A DNA stretch of 64,000 bases from assembly GCF_018320785.1 (NCBI RefSeq), contig NC_054886.1:34904110-34968109 (forward strand), read 5' to 3'. Every line of letters begins with the position of its first letter. Positions within the stretch are counted from its first letter, which is position 1. A program made the position numbers and the translations under genes. Source of the DNA: Cheilinus undulatus. Its lineage: Eukaryota; Chordata; Actinopteri; Labriformes; Labridae. The notes below the pieces were generated by a model that saw only the letters and a list, made by a program, of their open reading frames with translations, was not told the origin of the DNA and did no database searches. This document shows, piece after piece, positions 9,801 to 49,045 of the stretch.

Positions 9801-12284
9801 AAAGGAGCCAAAAGCTACGGAGAAGAACGACACAAATGTGGAAAAACGGATGACAAGGGAGCAGAGGAAGAAAGAGGAGAGGAGTGAACAACCAAAGGAG
9901 AAAACACAAGAGAAGAAAGAGGACAAAGCTGCAGCAGAACAAAGAAAGAAAACGAAGGAAGCAGATATGGAGAAGAATCGCACCGAGGACACAAAACTGC
10001 AGAAGAAGAGTGCTAAACCGAGAGATAGGGGAGCAGAGGTAAAACCTGCAGAAGAAGAAAGCCAGACAAAGAGCAGTGTAGAGGGCACATCGGTGAAGGA
10101 GCAGAAGAAGGGTTCGAGCTTGACTCTGACGGACTCGACTCTGCACAGGATCCACGGAGATATCAGGATCTCTCTGAAGATTGACAACCCAGTAAGAAGC
10201 TTTCCACTTGTTATTCAAGCATAATTCATTTGTAATTCTATGGAAGCAAACTTTCAGCTGGTCTGATTTTTAGTCTTTTTTATAGCTTCTAGTTTTGGTG
10301 TTCTAAGTTTGCCCTTTTGAATTTGTGGTTCTAAAAGAGCTGGCATTTTCATACCTCACTCTGAAATTAACTTTAAGTCCAAACCCAGGTAAAATTTTGT
10401 CTGGAGCTTGAGAAGACCTTGTAGAAAAATATGCTACCAACTCGTGTACAAAACTCAAGGGGTGTAGCTTGGATGGCTCATTAAAGTTTGGTGTCTCACC
10501 ATATTACAGGAAGTTGCTGTTATTCACACAATACTAGGGGAAAGTAAGTCCAAACCCAGGTAAAATTTTGTGAAGTACTACAAAAGACCTTGATGAAAAA
10601 TGTTTATTCAACTCATGTAAAAAAACTAAAGGATGTAGCTTAAATGGCTCATTTTAGTTTGTCTCGCCACGTAACAGGAAGTTGCTGTTATTCACACAGT
10701 ACTAGGGGAAAACTGCCTGAAACTGAACTTGTTTGACTACCAACCAAGTCGTAACATGTCTATATGTAAGCATTTCTTGCTAGCTCCAGTTATTCCTAAG
10801 ACCCATGATGGCCTGGATCACAAAATTTTGACAATGAAATTTGTATTTTGGATAACAAAGAAATGAGATGCAAAAGATAAGAGAAATTTTGCAGGCATAT
10901 GGTCAAAGCCAAGAGCTACAGAAAAGCCTTCGGACTGTAGTCGCCAATCCAACAGGAAGTTTGCCTTTTAAGTTTTTTTGCTACAAAAGAGTTGACATTT
11001 TCATGCCTCATTCTTGGATTAACTTCTCCGACAAAATAAGTTCAATTTTCTGGTTAGGTTGTGTGAAAAGATTGAAAAGACCTTGCAGACACATACTTAA
11101 TCAAGTCATGTACAAAACTCAAGGCATGCGGCTCTCATGGCTCATTAAGGTTTGATGTCTTGCCATGTTACAGGAAGTTGCTGTTATTCAAACAGTTCAA
11201 GAGTAAAACTGTCTGAAACTGAATATTTGTGACTACAGATCAGTTCTTAACATATCTGTATGTCAACATTAAATATCTGTCTTATCCCATAGGTCAATAA
11301 AGTTTGATTTGAGTGTTATTTCTGTCTTACTAAGCATTAAAATCTCCTCATGTAATAAAACATTTATTTTTTTAAATCATGGGTAAAACTTTTAACAGAA
11401 CTGCTCCACTCTCTCTGGATTTTTCAGGACGTCAATAAGTGTCTGATGGCGTTGGATCAGCTTAGCATGGTTTATGTGACGTCCAAACACGTGAAGAGGC
11501 ACAGCGAGCTCGTCTCCACTCTGAGAAAGGTGAGAACAGGTATTTCAGTGTCACTGGGTGTGTTTTCTGAACTTAAATGAATTAGATTTCATGTTTTCTC
11601 TCTCTGTAAAGCTGCGGTGCTACCGAGCCAACCAGGCCATCATGGACAAGGCCTCCATGCTCTACAACCGCTTCAAAAACGCCTACCTGGTGGGGGAGGG
11701 CGAGGAGGTGGTGAGCGCCGCCTTCCTGCGCTCCCTGCTGGAGGAGAAGGAGAGGGAGGAGGCAGAGCGGGCCGAAGGCTGCAAGCAGAAGGTGAAGAGG
11801 GAGGAGGCGGAGCGGGCCGAAGGCTGCAAGGAGAGGGTGAAGCGAGAGGAGCTGCTGCAGGAGGTGAAGAGACGAATAGACCTGGTGGAGGAGAGGAGGA
11901 GGACCGAGGAAGGAGGAGGAGGAGGAGGAGGAGGAGATGGAGAGGAGCAGAAAACCGAAGCAGAGAAGGAGCAGAATAAAGAGGAGACAGCAGGTAACTG
12001 TCAACACAAGCAGTCTTTAATTTATTATTATTTAAATTTTTGCCTTGCTTTGATTTCATGAATCCCCTCCCTCCTGCGCCATTATCCCAGCAGTGAGATT
12101 TTAGTCCGTTGAGAGCTCATCGTCCAGCCAGCCAGAGGCGTCAGCCCCAATCATCACTCTCTTTAGAGAATTTTGAAGTTGTGTTTATTTGATGTTTTTG
12201 TTTTCTCCCTCCACAGCTCCTGTGGACTCTTCCTCAAGTGTAAATGCTCCTGAAGCCGTTTTGACTGAACCAACTTTAATCTGA
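391..12284 (+). CDS. psip1: PSIP1/LEDGF-p75-like chromatin tether, giant repeat-expanded form (12 coding exons, about 2,040 aa)
   Basis: Coding exons read as 391-474, 571-635, 730-865, 2706-3080, 3255-3524, 5233-5290, 5375-8295, 8446-8549, 8634-10191, 11428-11529, 11612-11993 and 12217-12284 (TGA 12282-12284). Every junction has GT/AG, and the summed 6,123 nt is a multiple of three with no internal stop. Order: PWWP domain (about residues 8-95), Ala/Pro/Lys/Thr-rich linker, two long charged repeat exons, IBD (about 1830-1940), acidic coiled-coil-like tail. In mammals LEDGF/p75 binds H3K36-methylated nucleosomes through PWWP and tethers MLL/menin, JPO2, PogZ and lentiviral integrase through the IBD; it is nuclear. 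The IBD is closer to PSIP1 than to HDGFL2 ([14 protein letters not shown] and LVGEGEE are PSIP1-like), and the ttc39b neighbour supports psip1. Which teleost duplicate (a or b) cannot be decided. Human p75 is 530 aa, so the extra length is exceptional. The splice model is inferred, without transcripts. Confidence 0.9.
1162..1930. mobile_element. hAT-like non-autonomous element in psip1 intron 3
   Basis: The ends are CAGTGATACCCAAC and GTTGAGTAACACTG, imperfect inverted repeats with hAT-style CAG/CTG termini. They are flanked by the near-identical 8-mers ccctaagc (1154-1161) and ccctaaac (1931-1938), a hAT-sized target duplication with one mismatch. The interior is a degenerate pyrimidine-rich array of the TTTTGCCACTTTTCA type followed by a module (ggctcttgcaaaagc, tttttcagcaatttggctc) that recurs near 14970, 23195, 23980 and 32935. 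No transposase is present. The rest of intron 3 (866-1161 and 1931-2705) shows no recognisable feature. Confidence 0.75.
2706..3524 (+). CDS. psip1: psip1 exons 4-5: low-complexity Ala/Pro/Lys/Thr/Ser linker
   Basis: Exon 4 (2706-3080, 125 codons) carries Thr-Pro/Ala-Lys repeats ([30 protein letters not shown]), resembling histone H1-type tails. Exon 5 (3255-3524, 90 codons) is Ser/Thr/Lys-rich ([17 protein letters not shown], then [16 protein letters not shown]). Both are phase 0 at each end, so either could be skipped without a frameshift. Human LEDGF has a charged region, NLS and AT-hooks after the PWWP; no clear GRP AT-hook core is visible here. The many SP/TP dipeptides suggest phosphorylation by proline-directed kinases (inference). 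Confidence 0.85.
4201..4880. repeat. 40-bp minisatellite, 17 copies, psip1 intron 5
   Basis: Seventeen head-to-tail units of exactly 40 bp start at 4201, 4241, 4281 and so on to 4841. Differences are limited to a few positions (ctttcTtaag/ctttcGtaag, caaTgac/caaAgac, ctGtctt). Each unit carries the near-palindrome GATGACATCATC, which contains TGACATCA, one base from the CRE/ATF site TGACGTCA. The rest of intron 5 (3525-4200, 4881-5232) has no recognised feature. Confidence 0.97.
5233..5290 (+). CDS. psip1: psip1 exon 6: short basic exon
   Basis: A 58-nt exon encodes [19 protein letters not shown] plus one base, between TTCTCACCAG and the donor GTAACT. The NKRKTP stretch resembles the NLS region of LEDGF (human has RGRKRKAEK). 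It ends in phase 1 and joins the long exon at 5375, where the split codon becomes Val. It is the only coding link between the linker and the giant exon. Confidence 0.8.
5375..8295 (+). CDS. psip1: psip1 exon 7: 973-codon charged tandem-repeat exon
   Basis: One uninterrupted 2.9-kb exon (acceptor TTTACAG, donor GTAACA) fills roughly residues 330-1303. From about 5690 to 7900 it consists of about 22 imperfect repeats of 24-40 residues, most often 37. Each begins [13 protein letters not shown], continues through ERDKDKxTKQDxGKEK and ends EERTRR. The composition is almost only Glu, Lys, Arg, Asp, Ser, Thr, Gly and Gln, with virtually no aromatic or large hydrophobic residues, so it should be disordered or form long single charged helices. 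The tail (about 7920-8295) is an [15 protein letters not shown] Lys/Arg/Glu region. Neighbouring repeats are not identical but are open throughout, showing selection for the frame or recent expansion. There is no counterpart of this length in human LEDGF. The coding strand is strongly purine-rich, and the long minus-strand open frames opposite it are mirror artefacts. Confidence 0.9.
8446..8549 (+). CDS. psip1: psip1 exon 8: conserved-looking basic helix between the repeat exons
   Basis: This exon encodes [20 protein letters not shown] then [15 protein letters not shown]. It ends at 8549 with donor GTAAGA and joins 8634, completing the Gln codon. Unlike its neighbours it contains hydrophobic heptad-like spacing (L, L, F, L, L, L), so it may be a short amphipathic helix. 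It could belong to the p52/p75 branch region of LEDGF, but I do not recognise a direct human match. Confidence 0.75.
8634..10191 (+). CDS. psip1: psip1 exon 9: second Lys/Glu repeat exon leading into the IBD
   Basis: This 519-codon exon (about residues 1338-1857) starts with [17 protein letters not shown] and continues as a Lys/Glu/Asp-rich region. It contains a second, unrelated repeat of about 40-45 residues: [23 protein letters not shown], followed by TEVEKKKxEEKTS, about five copies between 9060 and 9660. A short non-repetitive island, [20 protein letters not shown] (8941-9000), interrupts the charge. The end encodes [20 protein letters not shown] and KIDNP, the first helix of the IBD (human RLQRIHAEIKNSLKIDN). 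The IBD residues corresponding to Ile365/Asp366 are present. Confidence 0.9.
10260..11230. repeat. Three degenerate copies of a roughly 200-300 bp repeat in psip1 intron 9
   Basis: Blocks beginning near 10330, 10540 and 10975 share the phrases ttttcatgcctcattct, aattttgtctggagcttgag, agaccttgtagaaaaa, catgtacaaaactcaagg, ggctcattaaagtttg and acaggaagttgctgttattc. A partial fourth copy lies downstream of the gene at about 14510-14610. No open frame is conserved among them. This looks like a local duplication of a dispersed repeat of unknown class. Confidence 0.75.
11428..11993 (+). CDS. psip1: psip1 exons 10-11: integrase-binding domain core and acidic tail
   Basis: Exon 10 (11428-11529) encodes [20 protein letters not shown], then [14 protein letters not shown]. 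Exon 11 (11612-11993) begins [20 protein letters not shown], then [13 protein letters not shown]. Human LEDGF reads [38 protein letters not shown] and FKNMFLVGEGDSV, so helices 2-5 align without gaps. The loop that contacts integrase differs: human R405-F406-K407-V408 corresponds to C-Y-R-A here (HDGFL2 has Tyr and Ala at the last-but-two and last positions too). After the IBD there is a duplicated [15 protein letters not shown] coiled-coil segment, then a GGA run (about 11905-11937) encoding poly-Gly and an acidic stretch. Confidence 0.92.
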
Positions 12285-13128
12285 GAGGATGTGGGCTGAA
12301 AACGACCCCAGTGTTTGTCTCCCCTTGTTTCCTCATTTTTGCTTTACCTTTATTCACCTGAGCATTAATACCAACATCGCCTTACCTGTCATTTAAGCTC
12401 GCCTAACTTAATCATAACTCTGTTTAACCCTGAGATCTCCTTTAAACCGCCATTGTCAAACTTAATCACTTCCTCTGACTGAACTGCTACGAATGTCCTG
12501 ATCTTTGTTTGAGTGTACTGAACCTTTAAGAACTGAACCTTGACCTCAGTTCTTAAAATGTGCCAGCGATGGAGCTTTTAAGTAAAATAGGTCCTTATAA
12601 AGCTGTAAAATCTTTCTGTAAACTTAAATTCTATTTCTGGCCCTGATTTTTGTCTTTAAAAGTGTTTTCCTCACTTACATCACTGAGTCGTCTGCATATA
12701 AACAGACCAGCATCCGTGTTTGTGCTGTTTGAAAGGACGTAATGTGATAGGGTGTAGCAGAATTTTATTTTAGTTTTTATCTGTTGTAACATAAGTACAG
12801 AACAAACTGAAACGGTATATTTAACCCCTAAAAAGCATTATTTAGCCGTACTGTGAACTTAGCAGGAAACTTCAAACATTTTTGTACAGTAAGATTTTAT
12901 TTTCTGTATTGTTGTCACGTTGAGATTTTTTTAATCTTTTTTTTTCTGATTTTTGTGTTCATTTGTTTTTTAAATGTTTTTATTCACTGTAATGTAAATA
13001 TGTAATTTTGATTTGCAGATTTCTTTTTTAAAAAGTGTTTTAAAAACCTTATTTTGCCTCAGGAGTCTGATTATTTCTCCAAATACAGCAGGCTTTAAAC
13101 GGGCAGATAAAGACTAGATGCATTATGC
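12285..13128 (+). other. psip1: psip1 3' UTR and flank
   Basis: The last exon (12217-12284) encodes [19 protein letters not shown], then TLI and TGA. The following A/T-rich sequence without open frames is the presumed 3' UTR. I saw no unambiguous AATAAA in the first 800 bases, so the cleavage site is not assigned. A T-rich stretch at 12890-13010 may belong to the end of the UTR. Confidence 0.5.
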
Positions 13129-14395
13129 CAGGGCCGTCAAACTCAAGATCCAGCCATGGTACAGTTACACCCGGCCTACAAGATCAGGATATGAACATGT
13201 AAGTTATTACTGGCCCACCAGTCTAAGGTCTGCAGGTTTCCACCAGTATAAAAATGTAAGTTTAACCTTAATAATTTGAAATATTCTCAAGTCATAAAAT
13301 TAGAAAAAAGTAAAGAGTAAAAAAGATGTGAAAATTCAAGAATTTGGGAAAAGAAATCAATTTGAATTCAAATATAATAAAATTTAAATTTAAACTTTAC
13401 ATTTTTGACGTTATAGTTTTAAAGTTCTATATACAATTCTAAATTTCGAGTTGACCTTTTTAACTCATTTCACATTCAACTCATAATTTTGACTTAATCC
13501 CATATGGGGACCTTTTAGAACTCATGTTTTCAAATTTGATCTCACATTTCAACCTTTAAAGTCATGATTTTGGCTTTCTATCTAATATATTTAAACATTT
13601 TCATTTTAAATTGCATGTTTTGACAATTTGAACTTAAAAGTTTGACCTTTTTTCAGATTTTGAGCCTCTAAACATATCATAATTAGTTTTTTAACCCTTT
13701 TACTCCTAGCGTGTCGACGACGACGCGCTGTTGAAGCACACTTTACATGACCAAAATTGCATGACCGTTTGTGCTCGCGGAAAAATTCAAACAGTTTCTG
13801 AAAGCTAACAAACTGCTTTACAGCCAGCATGCGGTTATTTCTGTAATTTCCCCTTTTCCCATTAAGATTCTAGCATGAAGTTCCCCTGTTTTTTGTGTTT
13901 CTTCATTTTAAACTGTTAAAAACACTTAACATGCAGTAATGTGTAAATAATTGTCATATATTAAAAGTTCTAAGTATTGTGGAAAAAAATGGGAAAAGTA
14001 CGTACTCACAGGACATTTTCTGGGCCTTTTATGGTTAAAATAAAGAAAAGAGCCCAGAAACTCAGCTTTAATTTAAACAGTTAAAAAAACACTTTTTAAA
14101 CATGCAGTACATTGTACACAACTGCCAGATATTAAAGTACTCTGGGATAATGGGCAAAAGCACATACAATACACTTTCTGTGCCATTTAAAGTTAAAAAA
14201 AGAACGTGTCCAGAGGCTCAGGAGTTAAAGGGTTAAATCTCCAAATCATTTATCATCAGTGCTAAGGTTTTTTTTTCTTTTTCACCATAATTCATTCCTC
14301 GTGAAAATTAGTTTGTTGGTTTCTGTTTAAATGTCGACCCTGTTAGACTCAAATTCAGAATCCGACCCCTGCCGTGATTGAGTTTAACACTCCTG
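13129..14395. mobile_element. hAT-like non-autonomous element downstream of psip1
   Basis: The left end CAGGGCCGTCAAACTCAA (13129) and right end TGAGTTTAACACTCCTG (ending 14395) are imperfect inverted repeats. The flanking 8-mers cattatgc and aattatgt share six of eight bases, fitting a hAT target duplication. The interior is A/T-rich with repeated phrases of the 'attttgacttt' kind and a duplicated segment (aaacactt..aacatgcagtaatgtg at about 13920 and 14090). No transposase frame is present. Confidence 0.65.
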
Positions 14396-14499
14396 AATTA
14401 TGTGCACAACATAATGTATGAAGTCTCTCTGTGTGGCCAATGCAAGTCATGATTTACCCTGACAGAAAGTAGCTTTTTTAAGAGCTCGTAACACTAAAT

Positions 14500-15020
14500 T
14501 AAAATCGGCCCTTTCATGCCTCATTCTAGGATCAACTACTCCTACAAAATCAGGTAGAATTTTGTGTAGAGCTAGAAAAAAACCTTGTAGAAAAATATTA
14601 ATTCAATGATTTACTTATACTTTATGACATAAATATTTTTCTGTTGAAACTTAATAATAACTTAGTTCATATACAGCTTGGTGTGGCACAGTAAGGTCAC
14701 TAAAACAATGTTTTTCTAAAACATGGGAACAGTTCCGAGATTGACCAACTTTTAATCAGAATTGCTTTATTACATCCTGACATTGTCCCCTTTAGCCACA
14801 TTTTCGACCATTTTTGCCCTTTGCTATCAGTTTTAGCCAATAATATCCTGCTCCTTTGCTATTTTTTGCTCATTTCAGTTGCCTTTTGCCACTTTCATTT
14901 CCATTTTCCCACCGTTTAACAGCTTTTTTTGTCCATTTTGGTCACTTTTCATCACTTAGTGGCTCTTGTGATGGCATTTTCAACAATTTAGCCCTTTGAT
15001 CAGGGTTGAGTCACACTGCT
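14500..15020. repeat. Remnants of two dispersed repeats between psip1 and ttc39b
   Basis: 14505-14610 matches the psip1 intron 9 repeat (tttcatgcctcattctagg, gaattttgtgtagagcta). 14780-15018 is a right-hand half of the same hAT-like family as 1162-1930: a TTTTGCC-type array, then ggctcttgtgatggcatttt, caacaatttagc and ggttgagtcacactg. No left end is seen, so this copy is truncated. The remaining sequence to about 15180 shows nothing recognisable. Confidence 0.6.
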
Positions 15021-15229
15021 CTAGGTATACTTTCGTTGAAGGCCATGAGAGTGGTTTCAGCTGAAAACGCAGAATAATATCTAAAACTAAGATACAATTA
15101 TTTGTTTCAGGGTGCGATATGAAGCTTTAAAAAATAGACTTTTGTGGCAAAATACTGTTAAAAATGTCTGAAGGATCTATTCCAGAAGATGAGGAGTCTA
15201 AATTCCTCTATGAATGTGCAGCAGGTGAA

Positions 15230-15563
15230 GTCGCACTCTGATTGGTCCATCCCAGCCTCCTCTCAGCGGTGGGCGGGGACAGGAAGCACGGGAGGAGGTG
15301 TGTTTTTACTGACGGGTATTTTTTTTTCCTCTTCGCGGAAGAGAGGAGAGGCTCGGTGTCCAAAAACCTCCGAGAGACACCGAGAGAGGACGCACCGGGA
15401 ACCGGGGACAGAGAACCGGGCTAAACGTTAGAACCCGAGCCTAGAGAGGAATAAAAACATCTGTTAGAGCACAGCTGGACCGAGGAGGCGGACATGGAGC
15501 TGTGGATGTCCTGATAGAGGAGGAACCAGCGGACCTGAGGGAGGACGGGCACCGGGAGCAGAC
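15230..15563 (+). promoter_or_regulatory. ttc39b: Candidate ttc39b promoter and 5' UTR
   Basis: An inverted CCAAT box (ATTGGT, 15241-15246) and an Sp1-type GC box (GGGCGG, 15271-15276) sit about 300 bp before the ATG, in a stretch clearly richer in G+C and CpG than its surroundings (cttcgcgg, ctccgagag, aaccggg). The 5' UTR probably starts around 15300-15350. No TATA box is evident, which suits a GC-box promoter. Placement is inferred from position and motif content, not from transcripts. Confidence 0.55.
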
Positions 15564-45645
<30,082 letters not shown>

Positions 45646-46100
45646 TCCTTCAGAAACGCTACGGTGCAGCGTGAAGCTCCAGAAACCAGAATCCAGGTGT
45701 TTTCTCCTCAGTGAAGACGAGAATCAGGGTGTGACGTCCAGCAGGACTCTCTCTTCATTTATTACAATCATTTATTTAAGGTTATTTTTCTTATTTATTC
45801 CTTTTATGGCGAGGACAGAAGAGATTATTTAAGCGTCTCAAACAGGCTCGGGCTTCCTCTCAGCGTCTGCAGACTCAGAGTGAAACGCTGTGGGTCGATG
45901 CAGATCCATGGCTCGATGCCAAATGTCAGTTTAGTCGTGTTTTAACTGATAGCAATGACTCGAAGAGCTTGTTTGTGAAGAGACGTGTGCATAGGAGTAT
46001 ATTCAGAGTTTAAAATATTTTAATGGAGACTTCAGGGGGAAGTTAAGGAGGCGACAAAGCTGCAGGGTTTTAAATAAAAGCACAAGGTTGAGGACATCAG
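45646..46100 (+). terminator. ttc39b: ttc39b 3' UTR with candidate poly(A) signal
   Basis: AATAAA lies at 46073-46078, about 430 bp after the stop codon, and no coding signal follows. It is the first clear signal, although later ones (for example about 48517) exist, so the UTR could be longer. Confidence 0.45.
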
Positions 46101-46338
46101 CAGCATGGATTATCCATGGAGATGAGATCAGAGAAAATTTCCAACAAATTTGAGGCTCTTCTTTTCTTCTCTTCTGTTGTCTTTAAATCTCTGTCTGAAC
46201 GAGCCCTAAAATGAAACAATTCCTGATAAAACACTGACGTTAAAAACACATGCCTTATGCTAAAGTAGATAAATATTTAGCATCAAAGTTATGACTTGTT
46301 GCACATTTTAACACAAAAACATTGCCTGGGTTGAAGGT

Positions 46339-47441
46339 TGGGATGCACAATATTATGGCACAATATCATTGCTGGCAGATATTGGTTTAAAAGTTAGTTA
46401 CTGGTGAAGACAGATATGGAATTTTCTGGCGATATTTACAACCAACATATCAGCTGTAGATCCTGGCATCAGCTGAAATATTGGCAGCAAAGATTGGCTT
46501 AAATAAGCCATAAATATCTGTCTGTATTGGCTGTAAATATTGGCCTATATTAACTGCAAATATTGGCTGTAAATATAAGCCCAAATTGGCTCTAAAAACT
46601 GGCCTATATTAAATGTGAATATTGGTCTGTGTTACCTGAAAATATTTGCCTATTTTGGCTGTAAAAATTGGCCTATATTAACTGACAATATTGGCCTATA
46701 GTAGCTATAAATATTGACCTATATTAACTGACTATATTGGCCTGTAGTAGTTATAAATATTGGCCTATATTAATTGACAATATTGGCCTATTGTAGCTAT
46801 AAATATTGACCTTTATTAACTGAAAATATTGGGCTATATTGGCTATAAATATTGGCCTATATTAGCTATTAATATTGACCTTTTTTAACTGAAAATATTA
46901 GACTATATTGGCTATAAATAGTAGCCTATATTGGCTATTAATATTGACCTTTATTAACTGAAAATATTGGACTATATTGGCTGTAATTATTGGCCTATTT
47001 TAATTGACAATATTGGCCTATAGTAGCTATAAATATTGACCTATATTAACTGACTACATTGGCCTATAGTAGTTATAAATATTGGCCTATATTAATTGAC
47101 AATATTGGCCTATTGTAGCTATTAATATTGACCTTTATCAACTGACAATATTGGACTATATTGGCTGTAATTATTGGCCTATTTTAATTGACAATATTGG
47201 CCTATTGTAGCTATAAATATTGACCTATGTTAACTGACTATATTGGCCTATAGTAGTTAATAATATTGGCCTATTTTAATTGACAATATTGGCCTATAGT
47301 AGCTATAAATATTGACCTTTATTAACTGAAAATATTTGCCTATATTTTCTATTGGAATTAGCTTCTGTCAGCCTATATTGGCTGTAAATATCGAACTGCA
47401 GGATATATGATATCGGGTCAAACCAATATGGTGCATCCCTA
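46339..47441. mobile_element. Terminal-inverted-repeat element filled by a minisatellite
   Basis: GGGATGCACAATATT at about 46339 is opposed by AATATGGTGCATCCC(T) ending near 47440, an inverted pair typical of fish hAT-type elements. No convincing 8-bp duplication flanks it. The interior from about 46480 to 47350 is a degenerate array of tggctgtaaatattggcct, often paired as 45-48 bp units with ttaactgacaatattggcct. Its unit backbone equals that of the 26.4-kb array. Confidence 0.65.
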
Positions 47442-47996
47442 GTTTAACATGATGAAGCTGATGAGTGCTGTATGTGAGCAGCAGGTAGAGATGTGTGCTT
47501 GAACATATTTATATTTAACTGCTTTGATTTTTCTTTCTACTAGTTTGCCTTTATGAATTCCTAATCCATCACGGCACAGAGCACACAAACGTGTCCCTGC
47601 AAACAGCGCAGCCTTCTCACCAACCGTGGCTTATATTAACACAAACACACACAAAGCATAAAGCATTGAATACACTCATTCCAAGCTTGCACATGCCGGG
47701 CAATATGCATATTAAAATAAAGCAGGCGGCTGTAAACGCACACATTTAGCAGCAATATAAAATACTCATGCTGTTAGTTGATCAAACCTCTCTGTGGTTG
47801 TATTAGTCTGTGTGAATCTGTGTTCATTTTCTACAGTTGTTTAGTTTCTCTGAGGCAGCAGCTTTGGAGATGGTGAGTGTCTCTGTTCAGGACAGTTTGA
47901 TGGTTTCAGAGCTTTTAAAACATGAAAGATAAATTAACTTCATGATCACCAAAAAGCGACAAAGTCAAGATAAATTTAGATCTGATCTGTCTAAAC

Positions 47997-48156
47997 CAGG
48001 GATGTCTAAACATTTCAATCTGAGGGCAAAACGCTGAAAATATCAGGATGACTGGTGTGGAAACTAAGAATTTTCATTTTAAAAATTTGCTGTGGGCCAA
48101 TCAAAAATGGACCATGGGCCACATTTGGCCTCAAGGCCTTAGTTTGGACACCCCTG
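47997..48156. mobile_element. Short hAT-like MITE (160 bp)
   Basis: CAGGGATGTCTAAAC and GTTTGGACACCCCTG form the inverted ends, with flanking gtctaaac (47989-47996) and gtctagac (48157-48164), seven of eight identical. The interior includes gtgggccaatcaaaaatgga and ccacatttggcctcaaggcc. It lies in the ttc39b-cfi interval. Confidence 0.85.
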
Positions 48157-48671
48157 GTCTAGACCAGACCGTATAAAACTCGCCCTGTAAATGTGTTTAT
48201 TTCTGCTGTTGAGTTCAACATTTTAACATGGAGCTCAATGGTGATTTACTCACTGGCGAAGACAGCCTCTAGTGGACTTTTGAGGAACTGCAGGTTTTTG
48301 AACTTCTCATTTCCAACACTCTTCCTGGTTATTTGACCTAATCTTGACTGAATCCTGAAAATCCTGCCGGTTTAACTGAAGTAGAAGGAGACGTTGTTCT
48401 GTTTTAGGCTGCTGAAGCTCTGACTGTCAGGGAGGTTTGGCTCCAAAAAGACAAGCCAAAGAAGATGGACTATTTTTGCATGCTTTAGAAGGATTTAATG
48501 TATATTATACTCTATAATAAAGCTGATAATCCATAAACATGAAGAGATGACAGATTAACTTTTTACTCGAAGACTGACCAATTAAAAAAAGAGCACAAAA
48601 TAATCTGATATTTTATCTACGTTATGGATAAAGGTCACTGGAAAACGGAAAACTGAGATACAACTTTTTTC

Positions 48672-49045
48672 AAATTCTGTAAAAAAAATGCTCAGAATTC
48701 AAAAATTACAATCGGAATTCGAAGATTAAAGTTTGAATTCTGAGTTTAAGAGTGAGATTTGAATTTAAATTTGGGGATTAAAGGTGGTTTTCTGACTTTA
48801 AAGTAAGATTTCTGAGATTGAATTCAGAATTCTGAAAAAGTTGGAATTCTGCAATTTTAGTAAAATTTCTGAGATAAAAGGCAAAAGAAGAAGTCAGACT
48901 TCTGAGATTAAATTTTGAATTCAGAGATCAAAGTCAGATTCTGTAATTTAAAGTTAGAGTTCTTAGATTTAAAGATGGGATTCTAAGATTAAATTTGGAA
49001 TTCCGAGTGTAAAGCTTGAAATCTGCCTTGTTTTTCTCAGACTTT
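48672..49045. repeat. About 20-bp degenerate array (gaattctgagattaaagt)
   Basis: Units such as ggaattctgagattaaagt recur with strong variation, with partial GAATTC sites. A tail cttgtttttctcagactttg, then ccttcatccccctcc, follows. A second array with the same unit and the same type of tail lies at 51311-51835. The sequence 48157-48671 and 49046-49762 shows nothing else recognised. Confidence 0.8.

Noticed and set aside
8622..10218. Minus-strand Ser/Phe/Leu-rich frames opposite psip1 exon 9
   Set aside because: Complement of the charged repeat exon, with no independent gene signals.
11582..12059. Gly/Arg- and Pro/Ser-rich frames overlapping psip1 exon 11
   Set aside because: Alternative frames of the IBD and acidic-tail exon, without conservation.
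391..12284. HDGFL2 (HRP2) instead of PSIP1
   Set aside because: The IBD core ([15 protein letters not shown]) and the ttc39b neighbour fit PSIP1, though two IBD loop residues are HDGFL2-like.
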